A DNA stretch of 19,392 bases, taken from the NCBI GenBank assembly GCA_964612925.1, contig CAZTFU010000031.1, positions 1 through 19,392 on the forward strand, written 5' to 3'. Of the stretch, positions 1 to 6,803 are shown one piece after another. This stretch comes from Phil1 sp964612925. GTDB lineage: Bacteria; Bacillota; Clostridia; Christensenellales; CAG-138. The first letter of the stretch is position 1, and each line of letters opens with the position of its first letter. Position numbers and translations under genes: made by a program. Under the pieces are notes generated by a model, which ran no database searches, had not been told where the DNA came from, and saw only the letters and a program-made list of their open reading frames with translations.

Positions 1-51
1 AACGACACTGCGGTTAACAGCCGCATGCTCTACCGACTGAGCTAAGGAGGA
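1..51 (-). tRNA. tRNA-Asn (GTT), truncated by the left edge
   Basis: Read on the minus strand, base 51 begins a seven-base acceptor strand (TCCTCCT), followed by TA, a D arm with GCTC and GGTAGAGC, and an anticodon arm with stem TGCGG/CCGCA and loop CTGTTAA. The anticodon GTT specifies asparagine. The variable region begins but the T arm and the 3' acceptor strand lie outside the window. A strong promoter sits just upstream at 66-94. Confidence 0.93.
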
Positions 52-65
52 ACGGAACGAGTGTT

Positions 66-94
66 ATTATAGCGCGCCATTTACGATTTGGCAA
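66..94 (-). promoter_or_regulatory. Promoter of the tRNA-Asn gene
   Basis: On the minus strand a TTGCCA -35 box (89-94) and a perfect TATAAT -10 box (66-71) are separated by 17 bases. Transcription would start about 10 bases before the tRNA 5' end. This is one of the best sigma-A type matches in the window. Confidence 0.8.
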
Positions 95-135
95 CCCCTT
101 TTTAAAAAATTTTTTCGGAAAAATTTTTAAAGGTT
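93..135 (-). terminator. AT-rich imperfect inverted repeat over the maf stop codon
   Basis: AACC at 93-96 and GGTT at 132-135 flank runs of T and A that can fold back on each other around a CGG at 116-118. It begins inside the last codons of maf (stop 127-129) and lies just upstream of the tRNA-Asn -35 box. It may end the yitT-maf transcript, but it lacks the GC-rich stem of a classical terminator, so the role is a guess. Confidence 0.35.
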
Positions 136-711
136 GTTTTTTGCCCGCCACGCGGGGATTATTCCGAATTCCTTCAGTGCGGCATACACCCTTGGGTTGG
201 GTAAGCCTATCACGGTAAAGTAGCAACCTGCGATTTCCTTTACAAATACCGTTGCGGGACCCTGTATGCCGTATGCGCCTGCCTTGTCCATCGGCTCTCC
301 CGTGGATATATAGTCGCGTATTTCATCATCCGTAAGGATGCAGAAAGTAACATCGGCCTTATCGTAAAACACACGCCGCCGTTCACCCGCAATCACGGCA
401 ACGCCCGTATATACCGTGTGCGTGCGTCCGCTGAGTTTTGAAAGCAGACGAAACGCGTCCTGTTCATCGTGCGGCTTACCGAGTATTTCCCCGTCAAGAT
501 AAACTATTGTGTCGGATCCGAGCACACAGGCATTTGAGTGATGCGCGGCAACGTACTCGGCCTTTATCTCCGCAAGGCGTGAAACGTACTCCCCCGGTTC
601 CGTTAAATCAATGTTTTCCTCGGCACGGCTCGGTTCAACCTCAAATTCGTACCCCATAAGGTGCAGCATTTCCCTGCGCCTTGGTGAAGCGGATGCAAGA
701 ATGAGTTCCAT
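127..711 (-). CDS. maf: Maf family nucleoside triphosphate pyrophosphatase (dTTP/UTP type)
   Basis: A 194-residue cytosolic protein that should hydrolyse dTTP, UTP and modified pyrimidine nucleotides to monophosphates, cleaning the nucleotide pool; the family is also linked to septum control. The N terminus carries the family signature ASASPRRREML (residues 6-16), with GSDT at 66-69 supplying the catalytic aspartate, then GKP (79-81), LSGRTHTVYTGV (93-104) and YGIQG (147-151), a pattern typical of the YhdE-like subgroup. The ATG at 711 was chosen because the signature starts right after it and AAAGGAA lies upstream; an in-frame extension to 768 would run into the end of the upstream gene. It follows the YitT-family gene by 13 bases and is probably co-transcribed with it. 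Confidence 0.94.
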   Translation of the reverse strand: MELILASASPRRREMLHLMGYEFEVEPSRAEENIDLTEPGEYVSRLAEIKAEYVAAHHSNACVLGSDTIVYLDGEILGKPHDEQDAFRLLSKLSGRTHTVYTGVAVIAGERRRVFYDKADVTFCILTDDEIRDYISTGEPMDKAGAYGIQGPATVFVKEIAGCYFTVIGLPNPRVYAALKEFGIIPAWRAKNNL

Positions 712-724
712 ATCGATATTCCTT

Positions 725-1588
725 TTATTCCGAAAGAGCTTGGAAGCCAAGTCCGTAAGCCGTATCATACGGGCAAAGCAACACCAGTGCAGATTTATCC
801 ATGCTGTTTGCTATGGCGCGAATATGGCAAGCCTCCGCACGGGAACAGGCGCACATGAGTATGTTCCTGTCGGAGCCCGAAAACATGCCCGTTGCCTTTA
901 TGCTTGTTACGCCGCGGCCTATGCTGTGCATTATTTCATCGGAAATCTCAGTCGCCTTGTTTGTTACTATAAATGTGACCTGCCCCGTCATAAAGCCCGC
1001 GGTTATTTTATCTATAACGGTTGTGCTTACGGCGGTCATGACTATGCCCTGAAGCACCGCATCTATCCTGCCAAAGACGATGCCGCCAAGCATTATTACA
1101 GCCCCGTCTATAAATATGGATATGGTTCCTATGGAAAGGTGCGGGAATTTTTTCCTAAGGCTCATTATAAGAAAATCCGTGCCGCCCGTGGATGAGCCGC
1201 GCCAGTACACAAGCGCAAGTCCCGCGCCGCTGAGCGCACCCGCGAACAGCGCGGCCATAATGGGATCACCCGAATAAACGGGAAGCAACGGGAACACGAA
1301 GTCTATTATAATCGTGCTTATCACCATTGTTTTGAGTGACTTAAAGAAAAACGTTTTCCCAAGCGTTTTAAGGCAAACTATTATTATAGGTATGTTCAAC
1401 ACAAGCGTACATGTACCTATCGGAAGGTTTGTAAAATGGTTTATAATTATCGCCAAACCGCTTATGCCGCCCGGCGCAAACTCCGCCTGAGATGCAAAAC
1501 TGTATATGCCCGCGGCATAGAGTATGCCACCCACTATGTCAAACAGCAGGTCCATAGCTATTTCCTTGAATTTAGATTTTCTTTCCAC
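725..1588 (-). CDS. YitT family membrane protein (DUF161 plus DUF2179)
   Basis: A 287-residue inner-membrane protein of the YitT/YpjC family. The molecular function of the family is not settled. Residues about 12-200 hold five or more hydrophobic segments with the family motifs GGISGLA (40-46) and GSSTGGTDF (131-139). Residues about 205-285 form the soluble DUF2179 domain, which is related to ligand-binding PII-like folds. The start used is GTG at 1588, behind AAAGGAGG with a long 12-base spacer. ATG at 1555 (residue 12), preceded by AAGGA at 7 bases, is a serious alternative and would remove a charged N-terminal segment. A consensus promoter lies at 1648-1677. maf follows 13 bases downstream, so the two form an operon. 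Confidence 0.9.
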   Translation of the reverse strand: MERKSKFKEIAMDLLFDIVGGILYAAGIYSFASQAEFAPGGISGLAIIINHFTNLPIGTCTLVLNIPIIIVCLKTLGKTFFFKSLKTMVISTIIIDFVFPLLPVYSGDPIMAALFAGALSGAGLALVYWRGSSTGGTDFLIMSLRKKFPHLSIGTISIFIDGAVIMLGGIVFGRIDAVLQGIVMTAVSTTVIDKITAGFMTGQVTFIVTNKATEISDEIMHSIGRGVTSIKATGMFSGSDRNILMCACSRAEACHIRAIANSMDKSALVLLCPYDTAYGLGFQALSE

Positions 1589-1647
1589 AGTCGTTTCACT
1601 CCTCCTTTATGTTTAAGGCCGCTTATGTTCGACCCTATCCAAAGCAG

Positions 1648-1677
1648 ATTGTATCACCGAACGCATATGCTTGTCAA
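1648..1677 (-). promoter_or_regulatory. Promoter of the yitT-maf transcript
   Basis: On the minus strand a perfect TTGACA (1672-1677) is followed after 18 bases by TACAAT (1648-1653). It points toward the YitT-family gene 60 bases downstream. Confidence 0.75.
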
Positions 1678-1732
1678 ACAAAAAACGCACTCAAGGCCGT
1701 CATAGCCGTAAAGATAATTTTCATTTGCCTAT

Positions 1733-1760
1733 TTGCGTTGGGCGCGGCATGGTTTATAAT
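1733..1760 (+). promoter_or_regulatory. Candidate promoter of fhs
   Basis: A perfect TATAAT at 1755-1760 has a weak -35 candidate, TTGCGT, at 1733-1738 (16-base spacer). It lies 41 bases before the fhs start codon in the 213-base divergent region shared with yitT. No operator or riboswitch was recognised in that region. Confidence 0.55.
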
Positions 1761-1801
1761 AAGCTTGCTTTGCCGATCACATTCAGCAGGAGGAACAAGC
1801 A

Positions 1802-3478
1802 TTGCAGTACAAAAGCGACATCGAAATAGCACAGGGCTGTGCCATGCGCCCGATATCCGAAATAGCGAACATTGCTGGCGTTGACGAGAAATACGTTGAG
1901 CAATACGGACGATATAAGGCCAAAATAGACCCCCTTCTTCTAAAGGAGACCACCGCCGGCAACGGAAAGCTTATTTTGGTAACGGCGATAACTCCCACCC
2001 CCGCGGGCGAGGGCAAGACCACCACCACAATAGGTCTTGCGGACGGATTAAGGCGAATAGGCAAAAAGGCCGTCGTTGCACTTAGGGAACCTTCACTCGG
2101 CCCCGTATTCGGCATAAAGGGCGGTGCCGCGGGCGGCGGGTATGCTCAGGTGGTGCCCATGGAGGATATAAATTTGCACTTTACGGGCGATTTTCATGCA
2201 ATAGGAGCCGCAAACAATTTGCTTGCGGCAATGCTTGACAACCATATTCAGCAAGGCAATTTATTGAATATAGACCCGCGCAGGATAACGTGGAAGCGTT
2301 GTGTTGACATGAACGACAGGCAGCTTCGCTTTATAGTGGACGGGCTTGGCGGCAAGGCAAACGGAAGTCCGCGTGAGGATGGTTTTGACATAACCGTTGC
2401 AAGCGAAATAATGGCTGTGCTTTGCCTTTCGGATTCCATACTCGATTTGAAGAACAGGCTTTCGCGTATAATAGTCGGCTATACGTATGACGATAAGCCC
2501 GTAACCTGCGGCCAACTGAAGGCGGCGGGTGCCATGGCCGCCCTTTTGAAGGATGCCATGAAGCCAAACCTTGTGCAGACGCTTGAGGGCACGCCCGCAT
2601 TTGTACACGGCGGGCCGTTTGCCAACATCGCACACGGCTGTAACAGCGTTATGGCCACACGCATGGCGATGAAGCTTGGCGATTATGCCGTTACGGAGGC
2701 GGGCTTCGGTGCGGATCTCGGTGCGGAAAAGTTCCTTGACATAAAGTGCCGCATGGCAGGACTTGAGCCGAGTGCGGTGGTTATCGTGGCAACGGTTCGT
2801 GCGCTGAAAATGCACGGCGGCCTTGCAAAAACCGAGCTTGGCTGTGAGGACATAGCCGCACTTGAACGGGGAGTACCTAACCTTTTAAGGCACGTTTCAA
2901 ACATAAAGGATGTGTTTGGTCTCAATACCGTGGTTGCGGTAAACCGTTTCCCGACCGATACGGATGCGGAAATAGCATTTATAATAGAAAAGTGCCGCTC
3001 CCTTGGCGTAAACACCGTGCTGTCAACCGTGTGGGCGGACGGCGGATGCGGCGCGGAGGAGCTTGCGCAGGAGGTTGTTCGTCTGTGCGACACGCCTAAC
3101 CGCGGTTTCACATTTGCATATGACGTATCACTTCCCATAGATAAAAAAATAGAGGCAGTGGTTCGCCGCATATACGGCGGGGACGGCATAAACATAACAC
3201 CCGCTGCAAAAAAACAGATAGACTCCCTTACCCGGCTTGGTTTTGGCAATTTGCCCATATGTGTAGCAAAAACGCAATACAGCTTTTCCGATGACGCTTC
3301 AAGGCTCGGCGCGCCAAGCGGCTTTACCGTAACGGTAAAAAGCGTCAAGGTGTCCGCAGGCGCAGGCTTTATAGTTGTGCTGACAGGTGATATTATGACA
3401 ATGCCGGGTCTGCCCAAGTCCCCCGCGGCAGAGCGCATAGATGTTGACGAGAACGGTGTGATATCGGGCCTGTTCTGA
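1802..3478 (+). CDS. fhs: Formate-tetrahydrofolate ligase
   Basis: A 558-residue cytosolic enzyme that joins formate to tetrahydrofolate using ATP, giving 10-formyl-THF for purines, formyl-Met and, in acetogens, the methyl branch of the Wood-Ljungdahl pathway. The length matches the family. TPTPAGEGKTTTTIGL (64-79) is the nucleotide-binding loop, and REPSLGPVFGIKGGAAGGG (95-113) is the highly conserved segment after it. The start is TTG at 1802, set by AGGAGG eight bases before it; no ATG fits. The gene stands alone between divergent yitT and its own terminator, with no other folate or acetyl-CoA pathway gene nearby, so the window does not show whether the host is acetogenic. Isoleucine is spelled mostly ATA, as in the other core genes here. 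Confidence 0.97.
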   Translation: MQYKSDIEIAQGCAMRPISEIANIAGVDEKYVEQYGRYKAKIDPLLLKETTAGNGKLILVTAITPTPAGEGKTTTTIGLADGLRRIGKKAVVALREPSLGPVFGIKGGAAGGGYAQVVPMEDINLHFTGDFHAIGAANNLLAAMLDNHIQQGNLLNIDPRRITWKRCVDMNDRQLRFIVDGLGGKANGSPREDGFDITVASEIMAVLCLSDSILDLKNRLSRIIVGYTYDDKPVTCGQLKAAGAMAALLKDAMKPNLVQTLEGTPAFVHGGPFANIAHGCNSVMATRMAMKLGDYAVTEAGFGADLGAEKFLDIKCRMAGLEPSAVVIVATVRALKMHGGLAKTELGCEDIAALERGVPNLLRHVSNIKDVFGLNTVVAVNRFPTDTDAEIAFIIEKCRSLGVNTVLSTVWADGGCGAEELAQEVVRLCDTPNRGFTFAYDVSLPIDKKIEAVVRRIYGGDGINITPAAKKQIDSLTRLGFGNLPICVAKTQYSFSDDASRLGAPSGFTVTVKSVKVSAGAGFIVVLTGDIMTMPGLPKSPAAERIDVDENGVISGLF

Positions 3479-3496
3479 TTTAATTTGCATAAATAA

Positions 3497-3537
3497 GGCG
3501 GAGGGCCCGTTGTTCGGCTCTCCGCCCGTTTTATTTG
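3497..3537 (+). terminator. Rho-independent terminator of fhs
   Basis: GGCGGAGGGCC (3497-3507) pairs with GGCTCTCCGCC (3516-3526), an 11-base stem with one G-U pair and an 8-base loop. It is followed by a T-rich tail (CGTTTTATTTG). It begins 18 bases after the fhs stop codon. Confidence 0.85.
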
Positions 3538-3558
3538 TTGTAAATATGTGCCTATATC

Positions 3559-3651
3559 CTATATGGAAAAGGGTACGTAAATGCAAAAGCTGTCAACCAC
3601 TTCGGTCCTGCCATAGTATTCGGTGCCGTCCTCCCACACAAGGTTTGCCAT
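3559..3651 (-). CDS. Possible 30-residue ORF or gene remnant downstream of the XRE gene
   Basis: On the minus strand ATG at 3649-3651 opens a frame to TAG at 3559-3561. The predicted peptide starts MANLVWEDGTEYYGRT and ends FCIYVPFSI. The same frame stays open upstream to about 3700, across the XRE stop codon, and its residues (RTIAIPLFDKYA before the ATG) look like ordinary protein rather than random translation. There is no convincing ribosome site before the ATG. It could be the decayed tail of a gene once fused to or following the XRE regulator, or a small protein. I recognise no family. Confidence 0.3.
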   Translation of the reverse strand: MANLVWEDGTEYYGRTEVVDSFCIYVPFSI

Positions 3652-3686
3652 CGCATATTTATCAAAAAGTGGAATTGCGATAGTCC

Positions 3687-3965
3687 TTACACGCGCCTAT
3701 AATCCTCGATAAGCAAGTTCAAGTGTGCAACAACATTGGCAGGCAGCCCCGAAACGTCAATATGCAACTCGTCATTCAGTCCAAGCAGATAGTCCGTCGG
3801 CACATTCAGCACCTTGGATATGCGAACAAGCATCTCCACCGAAGGTTGTATATTATCGTTTTCCCAATTTGAGACGGTTTGTTTCACTACCCCCAGACGT
3901 TTTGCCAATTCAACCTGACTCCACCCCATAGCCATTCGCATTTCGCAAATTCTTCTGCCTAACAT
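3687..3965 (-). CDS. XRE family helix-turn-helix transcriptional regulator
   Basis: A 92-residue DNA-binding protein. Residues about 5-62 form a Cro/CI-type helix-turn-helix: the signature WSQVELAKRLGVVKQTVSNWENDN runs over residues 15-38, and the closing VPTDYLLGL lies at 55-63. The remaining 30 residues are too short for a sensor or protease domain and may be a dimerisation helix. The start at 3965 has GGAGG five bases upstream. It is divergent from the zinc-ribbon/DUF4352 gene across 137 bases containing two palindromes that share AATACTAT, the likely operators (see 3991-4003 and 4023-4044). That suggests it represses itself and the neighbour. Its ligand, if any, cannot be read from sequence. 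Confidence 0.9.
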   Translation of the reverse strand: MLGRRICEMRMAMGWSQVELAKRLGVVKQTVSNWENDNIQPSVEMLVRISKVLNVPTDYLLGLNDELHIDVSGLPANVVAHLNLLIEDYRRV

Positions 3966-3990
3966 TGCAGCCTCCGCTGTGTCTAATATT

Positions 3991-4003
3991 ACAATACTAT
4001 TGT
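3991..4003. promoter_or_regulatory. Palindrome, candidate XRE operator 1
   Basis: ACAATA and TATTGT form a perfect 13-base palindrome around a central C. It lies 26 bases upstream of the XRE start codon, where a repressor would block that gene's promoter. Its core AATACTATTG recurs with one change 34 bases away in the second palindrome. Confidence 0.45.
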
Positions 4004-4013
4004 TATCCTTTAT

Positions 4014-4042
4014 TTGACTTTTATAAAATACTATGGTATTTT
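4014..4042 (+). promoter_or_regulatory. Candidate promoter of the zinc-ribbon/DUF4352 gene
   Basis: TTGACT (4014-4019) and TATTTT (4037-4042) are 17 bases apart. The -10 box is only a partial match. The second palindrome (4023-4044) covers the whole spacer and the -10 box, so a protein bound there would occlude RNA polymerase. Confidence 0.5.
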
Positions 4043-4044
4043 AT
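4023..4044. promoter_or_regulatory. Inverted repeat, candidate XRE operator 2
   Basis: ATAAAATAC (4023-4031) and GTATTTTAT (4036-4044) are perfect 9-base arms around TATG. The sequence at 4027-4036 (AATACTATGG) matches the core of the first palindrome at nine of ten bases. The two sites are 34 bp apart, about three helical turns. Assignment to the adjacent XRE protein is inferred from position. Confidence 0.45.
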
Positions 4045-4102
4045 TGTTGGACTTTCGAACATCTTTCATGGTCTGTAATTTATATTTACGAGAGGTATCA
4101 AC

Positions 4103-5179
4103 ATGGCAAAAAGTAAACTTATTAACTGTAAAGCCTGTGGCGCGGAGATTGCGAAAAGTGCAAAGCACTGTCCGAATTGCGGTGCAAAGAATAAGAAGCC
4201 CATTTACAAAAAATGGTGGTTTTGGGCTATCATTATTGTTGTGTTAATTATAATCGCATCCTCGAGCAGTGGTAGCGATAATGGCAGTGAAGCGGCAAGC
4301 AATAGCGTCAACACCAACGAACCCGTTTTATCCGAGAATAGCACTAACGATACCAAGGGCGAAGCCGCAAGCACAAAAGCCGAATACTATATCGGAGACA
4401 CCGTTGAGGACGGCAATAAGAAAATCACTTTCATATCCAGTGGTGACTATATAGAAGAAAACGAATATATGCAACCATCCGATGGTAACAAATACATCTT
4501 TTTGCAGTTTGCATTTGAGAACACCTCATCGAGCAGCGATACTTCCATTTCATTCTACAACTTTGATTGCTATGCGGACGGTTATGCGGCAGACATGTAC
4601 TACACCGGTGACGATACGCTATCCGCTACTCTTTCCGCCGGGCGAGCAACAACCGGTTACGTTTACTTTGAAGTTCCGATTGATGCAGAGTCGATAGAGG
4701 TAGAATATGAAGCAAATGCCTTTACGGATAAAAAGATCAAATTCATATTCGAGGGTGATAAAGATTCGGGTTATGTGCAGGAGAAAAATACGGTTCCTTC
4801 CCCCGATGCACACTCCGTCGGAGATACTGTTGAATCCAGCAAGTTGAAGATTACATACATTTCCTGTGAGGAATATATAAGCGATAATATGTTTATTACG
4901 CCCAATGACGGTTATCGTTTTGTAAGCTGTGAATTTGAGTTTGAAAATGTCGGCAGTTCAGATGAATATATCAGCTCATTCAGCTTTGACTGTTATGCCG
5001 ATGGTCTGAATTGCGACGGCAAGTACATTCGCGATGACGATTTGAGTGCAACCATTTCCGCCGGCAGAAAGGTGAAGGGTACGGTAACGTTTGAGGTCCC
5101 CATCGATGCCGAGGTTATAGAGGTTGAATTTCTTTCCAATTATTGGACGTCCAACCGAGTTGTTTTCTCCGTTGAGTAA
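4103..5179 (+). CDS. Zinc-ribbon membrane protein with two extracellular DUF4352 domains
   Basis: A 358-residue protein in three parts. Residues 9-27 are a CxxC...CxxC zinc ribbon (C9, C12, C23, C26). Residues 38-53 are one membrane helix (WWFWAIIIVVLIII). After a Ser/Asn-rich linker (54-92) come two similar DUF4352-type beta domains (about 93-218 and 237-358). Each repeat has GDTVE, an FxFxN motif, FDCYADG, LSAT(L/I)SAGR and FEVPIDAE. The zinc ribbon should be cytoplasmic and the repeats outside. The family's role is unknown; DUF4352 proteins are often surface or immunity-like lipoproteins. The start has AGAGG seven bases upstream. Isoleucine codons are a mixture of ATT, ATC and ATA, unlike the ATA-rich neighbours, which hints at acquisition. 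Expression is probably controlled by the divergent XRE regulator. Confidence 0.85.
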   Translation: MAKSKLINCKACGAEIAKSAKHCPNCGAKNKKPIYKKWWFWAIIIVVLIIIASSSSGSDNGSEAASNSVNTNEPVLSENSTNDTKGEAASTKAEYYIGDTVEDGNKKITFISSGDYIEENEYMQPSDGNKYIFLQFAFENTSSSSDTSISFYNFDCYADGYAADMYYTGDDTLSATLSAGRATTGYVYFEVPIDAESIEVEYEANAFTDKKIKFIFEGDKDSGYVQEKNTVPSPDAHSVGDTVESSKLKITYISCEEYISDNMFITPNDGYRFVSCEFEFENVGSSDEYISSFSFDCYADGLNCDGKYIRDDDLSATISAGRKVKGTVTFEVPIDAEVIEVEFLSNYWTSNRVVFSVE

Positions 5180-5191
5180 ACATCAAAATAA

Positions 5192-5224
5192 AAAAAGAGG
5201 GATAGCGCGGCTATCCCTCTTTTT
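5192..5224 (+). terminator. Rho-independent terminator of the DUF4352 gene
   Basis: A perfect 15-base stem, AAAAAGAGGGATAGC (5192-5206) with its complement (5210-5224), closes a three-base GCG loop. A-runs on the left and T-runs on the right make it potentially bidirectional. It starts 12 bases after the stop codon. Confidence 0.92.
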
Positions 5225-5244
5225 CTTCTCACAATAAAGAACAA

Positions 5245-5280
5245 GTCCGCTCCAAACATCGTTCAATATTGGGAGCGGAC
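5245..5280 (-). terminator. Hairpin downstream of rex, likely terminator
   Basis: GTCCGCTCC (5245-5253) pairs with GGAGCGGAC (5272-5280) around an 18-base loop. On the minus strand it comes 30 bases after the rex stop and is followed by TTGTTCTTTATTG, a broken T-run. The loop holds the palindrome CAATATTG (5264-5271). The long loop makes it a weaker terminator than its neighbour at 5192. Confidence 0.5.
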
Positions 5281-5310
5281 CGAATCATCCGTTTGTTTTG
5301 CCCTTATTCG

Positions 5311-5940
5311 TTAATCAAGCAGACCGTGGCCGATCTTGTATGAAAGTGCGCTGAGGCTTTCGCTCAGGTGCACATTTTCTATCGGCACTGAGGTAACAAG
5401 ATCAAGCGGCACAAAGTTCCATATTCCGCGTATGCCCGCCGCGCACATTCTGTCCGCAATTTCCTGTGCGGCACTGCGGCGAGCGGCTATAACGCCGATG
5501 TCGATCTTATTTTCGCGGATATAGTCATCCATTTCCTTCGCATCAAGTACGGGAAGTCCCTTGACCTCGGTACCGATAAGCTCTTCATTCACGTCAAACA
5601 ATGCCTTAACTTCAAAGCCTTCTTCCTTAAAGCCGGGGAAATTTGTCAGTGCATGGCCGATGTTGCCCGCACCTACGATTATTATTGTGTGCTTTTGGTC
5701 TATACCCATTATACGCTTTATTTCGCGGGTAAGATTGCTTACATTGTAGCCGTAGCCCTGCTGACCGAAACCGCCAAAGCAATTAAAGTCCTGCCTGACC
5801 TGCGATGCATTCAGGTTCATTTGCCGTGCAAGTTTTTCGCTGCTTATACGATCCACGCCCTGCGCTTCAAGCATGAGCAGGTGCCTGTAATACCTGGGCA
5901 ACCTCCTGATTACTGCTTCTGATACTCGTTTAAAGCCCAT
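5311..5940 (-). CDS. rex: Redox-sensing transcriptional repressor Rex
   Basis: A 209-residue cytosolic dimer that senses the NADH/NAD+ ratio: NAD+ favours DNA binding and NADH releases it, opening fermentation and NADH-oxidising genes. The N-terminal winged helix (about 1-80) includes RISSEKLARQMNLNASQVRQDF, typical of Rex. The Rossmann domain follows, with the dinucleotide loop VGAGNIG at 89-95, and the C-terminal helix ends ALSYKIGHGLLD, the family's usual domain-swapped tail. The start has CGGAGG seven bases upstream. It has its own promoter (5986-6014) and a downstream hairpin, so it appears monocistronic. I found no good Rex box (TTGTTAA with its inverted partner) in its own promoter or at the neighbours. 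Confidence 0.96.
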   Translation of the reverse strand: MGFKRVSEAVIRRLPRYYRHLLMLEAQGVDRISSEKLARQMNLNASQVRQDFNCFGGFGQQGYGYNVSNLTREIKRIMGIDQKHTIIIVGAGNIGHALTNFPGFKEEGFEVKALFDVNEELIGTEVKGLPVLDAKEMDDYIRENKIDIGVIAARRSAAQEIADRMCAAGIRGIWNFVPLDLVTSVPIENVHLSESLSALSYKIGHGLLD

Positions 5941-5985
5941 TTTATCCTCCGTAGCTATGCACTGAATAATGCTATTTCATGTTAT

Positions 5986-6014
5986 ATTATATCCTTGTTT
6001 GAGAATATTCGCAA
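5986..6014 (-). promoter_or_regulatory. Promoter of rex
   Basis: On the minus strand TTGCGA (6009-6014), a 17-base spacer and a perfect TATAAT (5986-5991). It lies 45 bases before the rex start codon, inside the 102-base gap after the nitroreductase-like gene. Confidence 0.7.
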
Positions 6015-6042
6015 TGGCATTATTCATAAAATTTATAAATCT

Positions 6043-6774
6043 TTATTTTTCGTGTTCAGGCATGAATACCATGTCCCGTCCGTGCTTATGCCATGCGCCC
6101 TGCACGCCCTCCGCTGCAGCGCCAAGTTCTATATGCAGCATTGCAATTCCCCTATCTACATCGCCAAAGCCGAAATTGCCGCCGCAGTCGACAAGGCTCA
6201 GCCCGCCCTCCGCGGGAACAAGCTCATACGGCTGACGGTTAACCGCGCTCGGTGCGAGTATGGTGCACTGCACGGCGCTCCTTTGCCATGCGGGAAGCTG
6301 AGCGAATTCCTCGTCATTGAGCCAAGTAAGCTCCTCTACACCCCTGCGCTTGCGCCTGACGAACGGCTCATCCGCAACGCCTATAGGGGTCACGCACACT
6401 ATCTTTTCGCCCTTTTGGAGTTTTACCGTTGAATTCAGCGCGCCGTGATTAAAGTTCACGCCAAGCCAGCATGTGCCAAGGCCGAGTGATGCACATTCCA
6501 ATACAAATGCCTCACCAAGATAGCCGAGTGACACATTGTCACCGTTTTTCGATATAAACGCGGCAAACGCGCTTGTGCCGCTTATGCGCGAACCAAGCAC
6601 GCCCGAAAACACCTTTTGCTCTACGCCAATTGCTATACGCACCCCGCGCACGCTCAGTGATGCCGCCGCGCTTTCAAGCGCGAGCATATCCTCAAGACTC
6701 GGCTCCCGCTTGTACTTTCTCACCGAATAGCGTTTCTGTGCCGCCTTATACCAGTTTGTCATGCCGCCGTTCAT
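6043..6774 (-). CDS. Nitroreductase-family protein (TM1586-like)
   Basis: A 243-residue soluble protein built from two nitroreductase-like halves. It opens with the family's RYSVRKYKRE (residues 15-24), where the paired arginines normally contact the FMN phosphate. GYLGEAFVLECASLGLGTCWLGVNF (about 84-108) is the conserved core. A second half contains LAPSAVNRQPYELV (about 173-186), the usual 'ASNxQPW'-like cofactor loop. It ends with a histidine-rich tail. The substrate is unknown; the family covers flavin-dependent reductases of nitro compounds, quinones and flavins. ATG at 6774 is supported by GGGAGG nine bases upstream. It begins 29 bases after the uvrA stop codon and is likely the last gene of that transcript. 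Confidence 0.8.
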   Translation of the reverse strand: MNGGMTNWYKAAQKRYSVRKYKREPSLEDMLALESAAASLSVRGVRIAIGVEQKVFSGVLGSRISGTSAFAAFISKNGDNVSLGYLGEAFVLECASLGLGTCWLGVNFNHGALNSTVKLQKGEKIVCVTPIGVADEPFVRRKRRGVEELTWLNDEEFAQLPAWQRSAVQCTILAPSAVNRQPYELVPAEGGLSLVDCGGNFGFGDVDRGIAMLHIELGAAAEGVQGAWHKHGRDMVFMPEHEK

Positions 6775-6803
6775 CGGCTTTTTCCTCCCGAAAAGATATT
6801 TAT

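Noticed and set aside
1589..1801. Possible riboswitch (folate-related) upstream of fhs
   Set aside because: The leader after the TATAAT is only about 35 bases, too short for a THF riboswitch, and no paired elements were found.
5941..6042. Search for a Rex box (TTGTTAA with inverted partner) at the rex promoter
   Set aside because: TTGTTTGAGA and TTGCGAATAT halves near 5996-6014 match each other poorly; not enough to call autoregulation.
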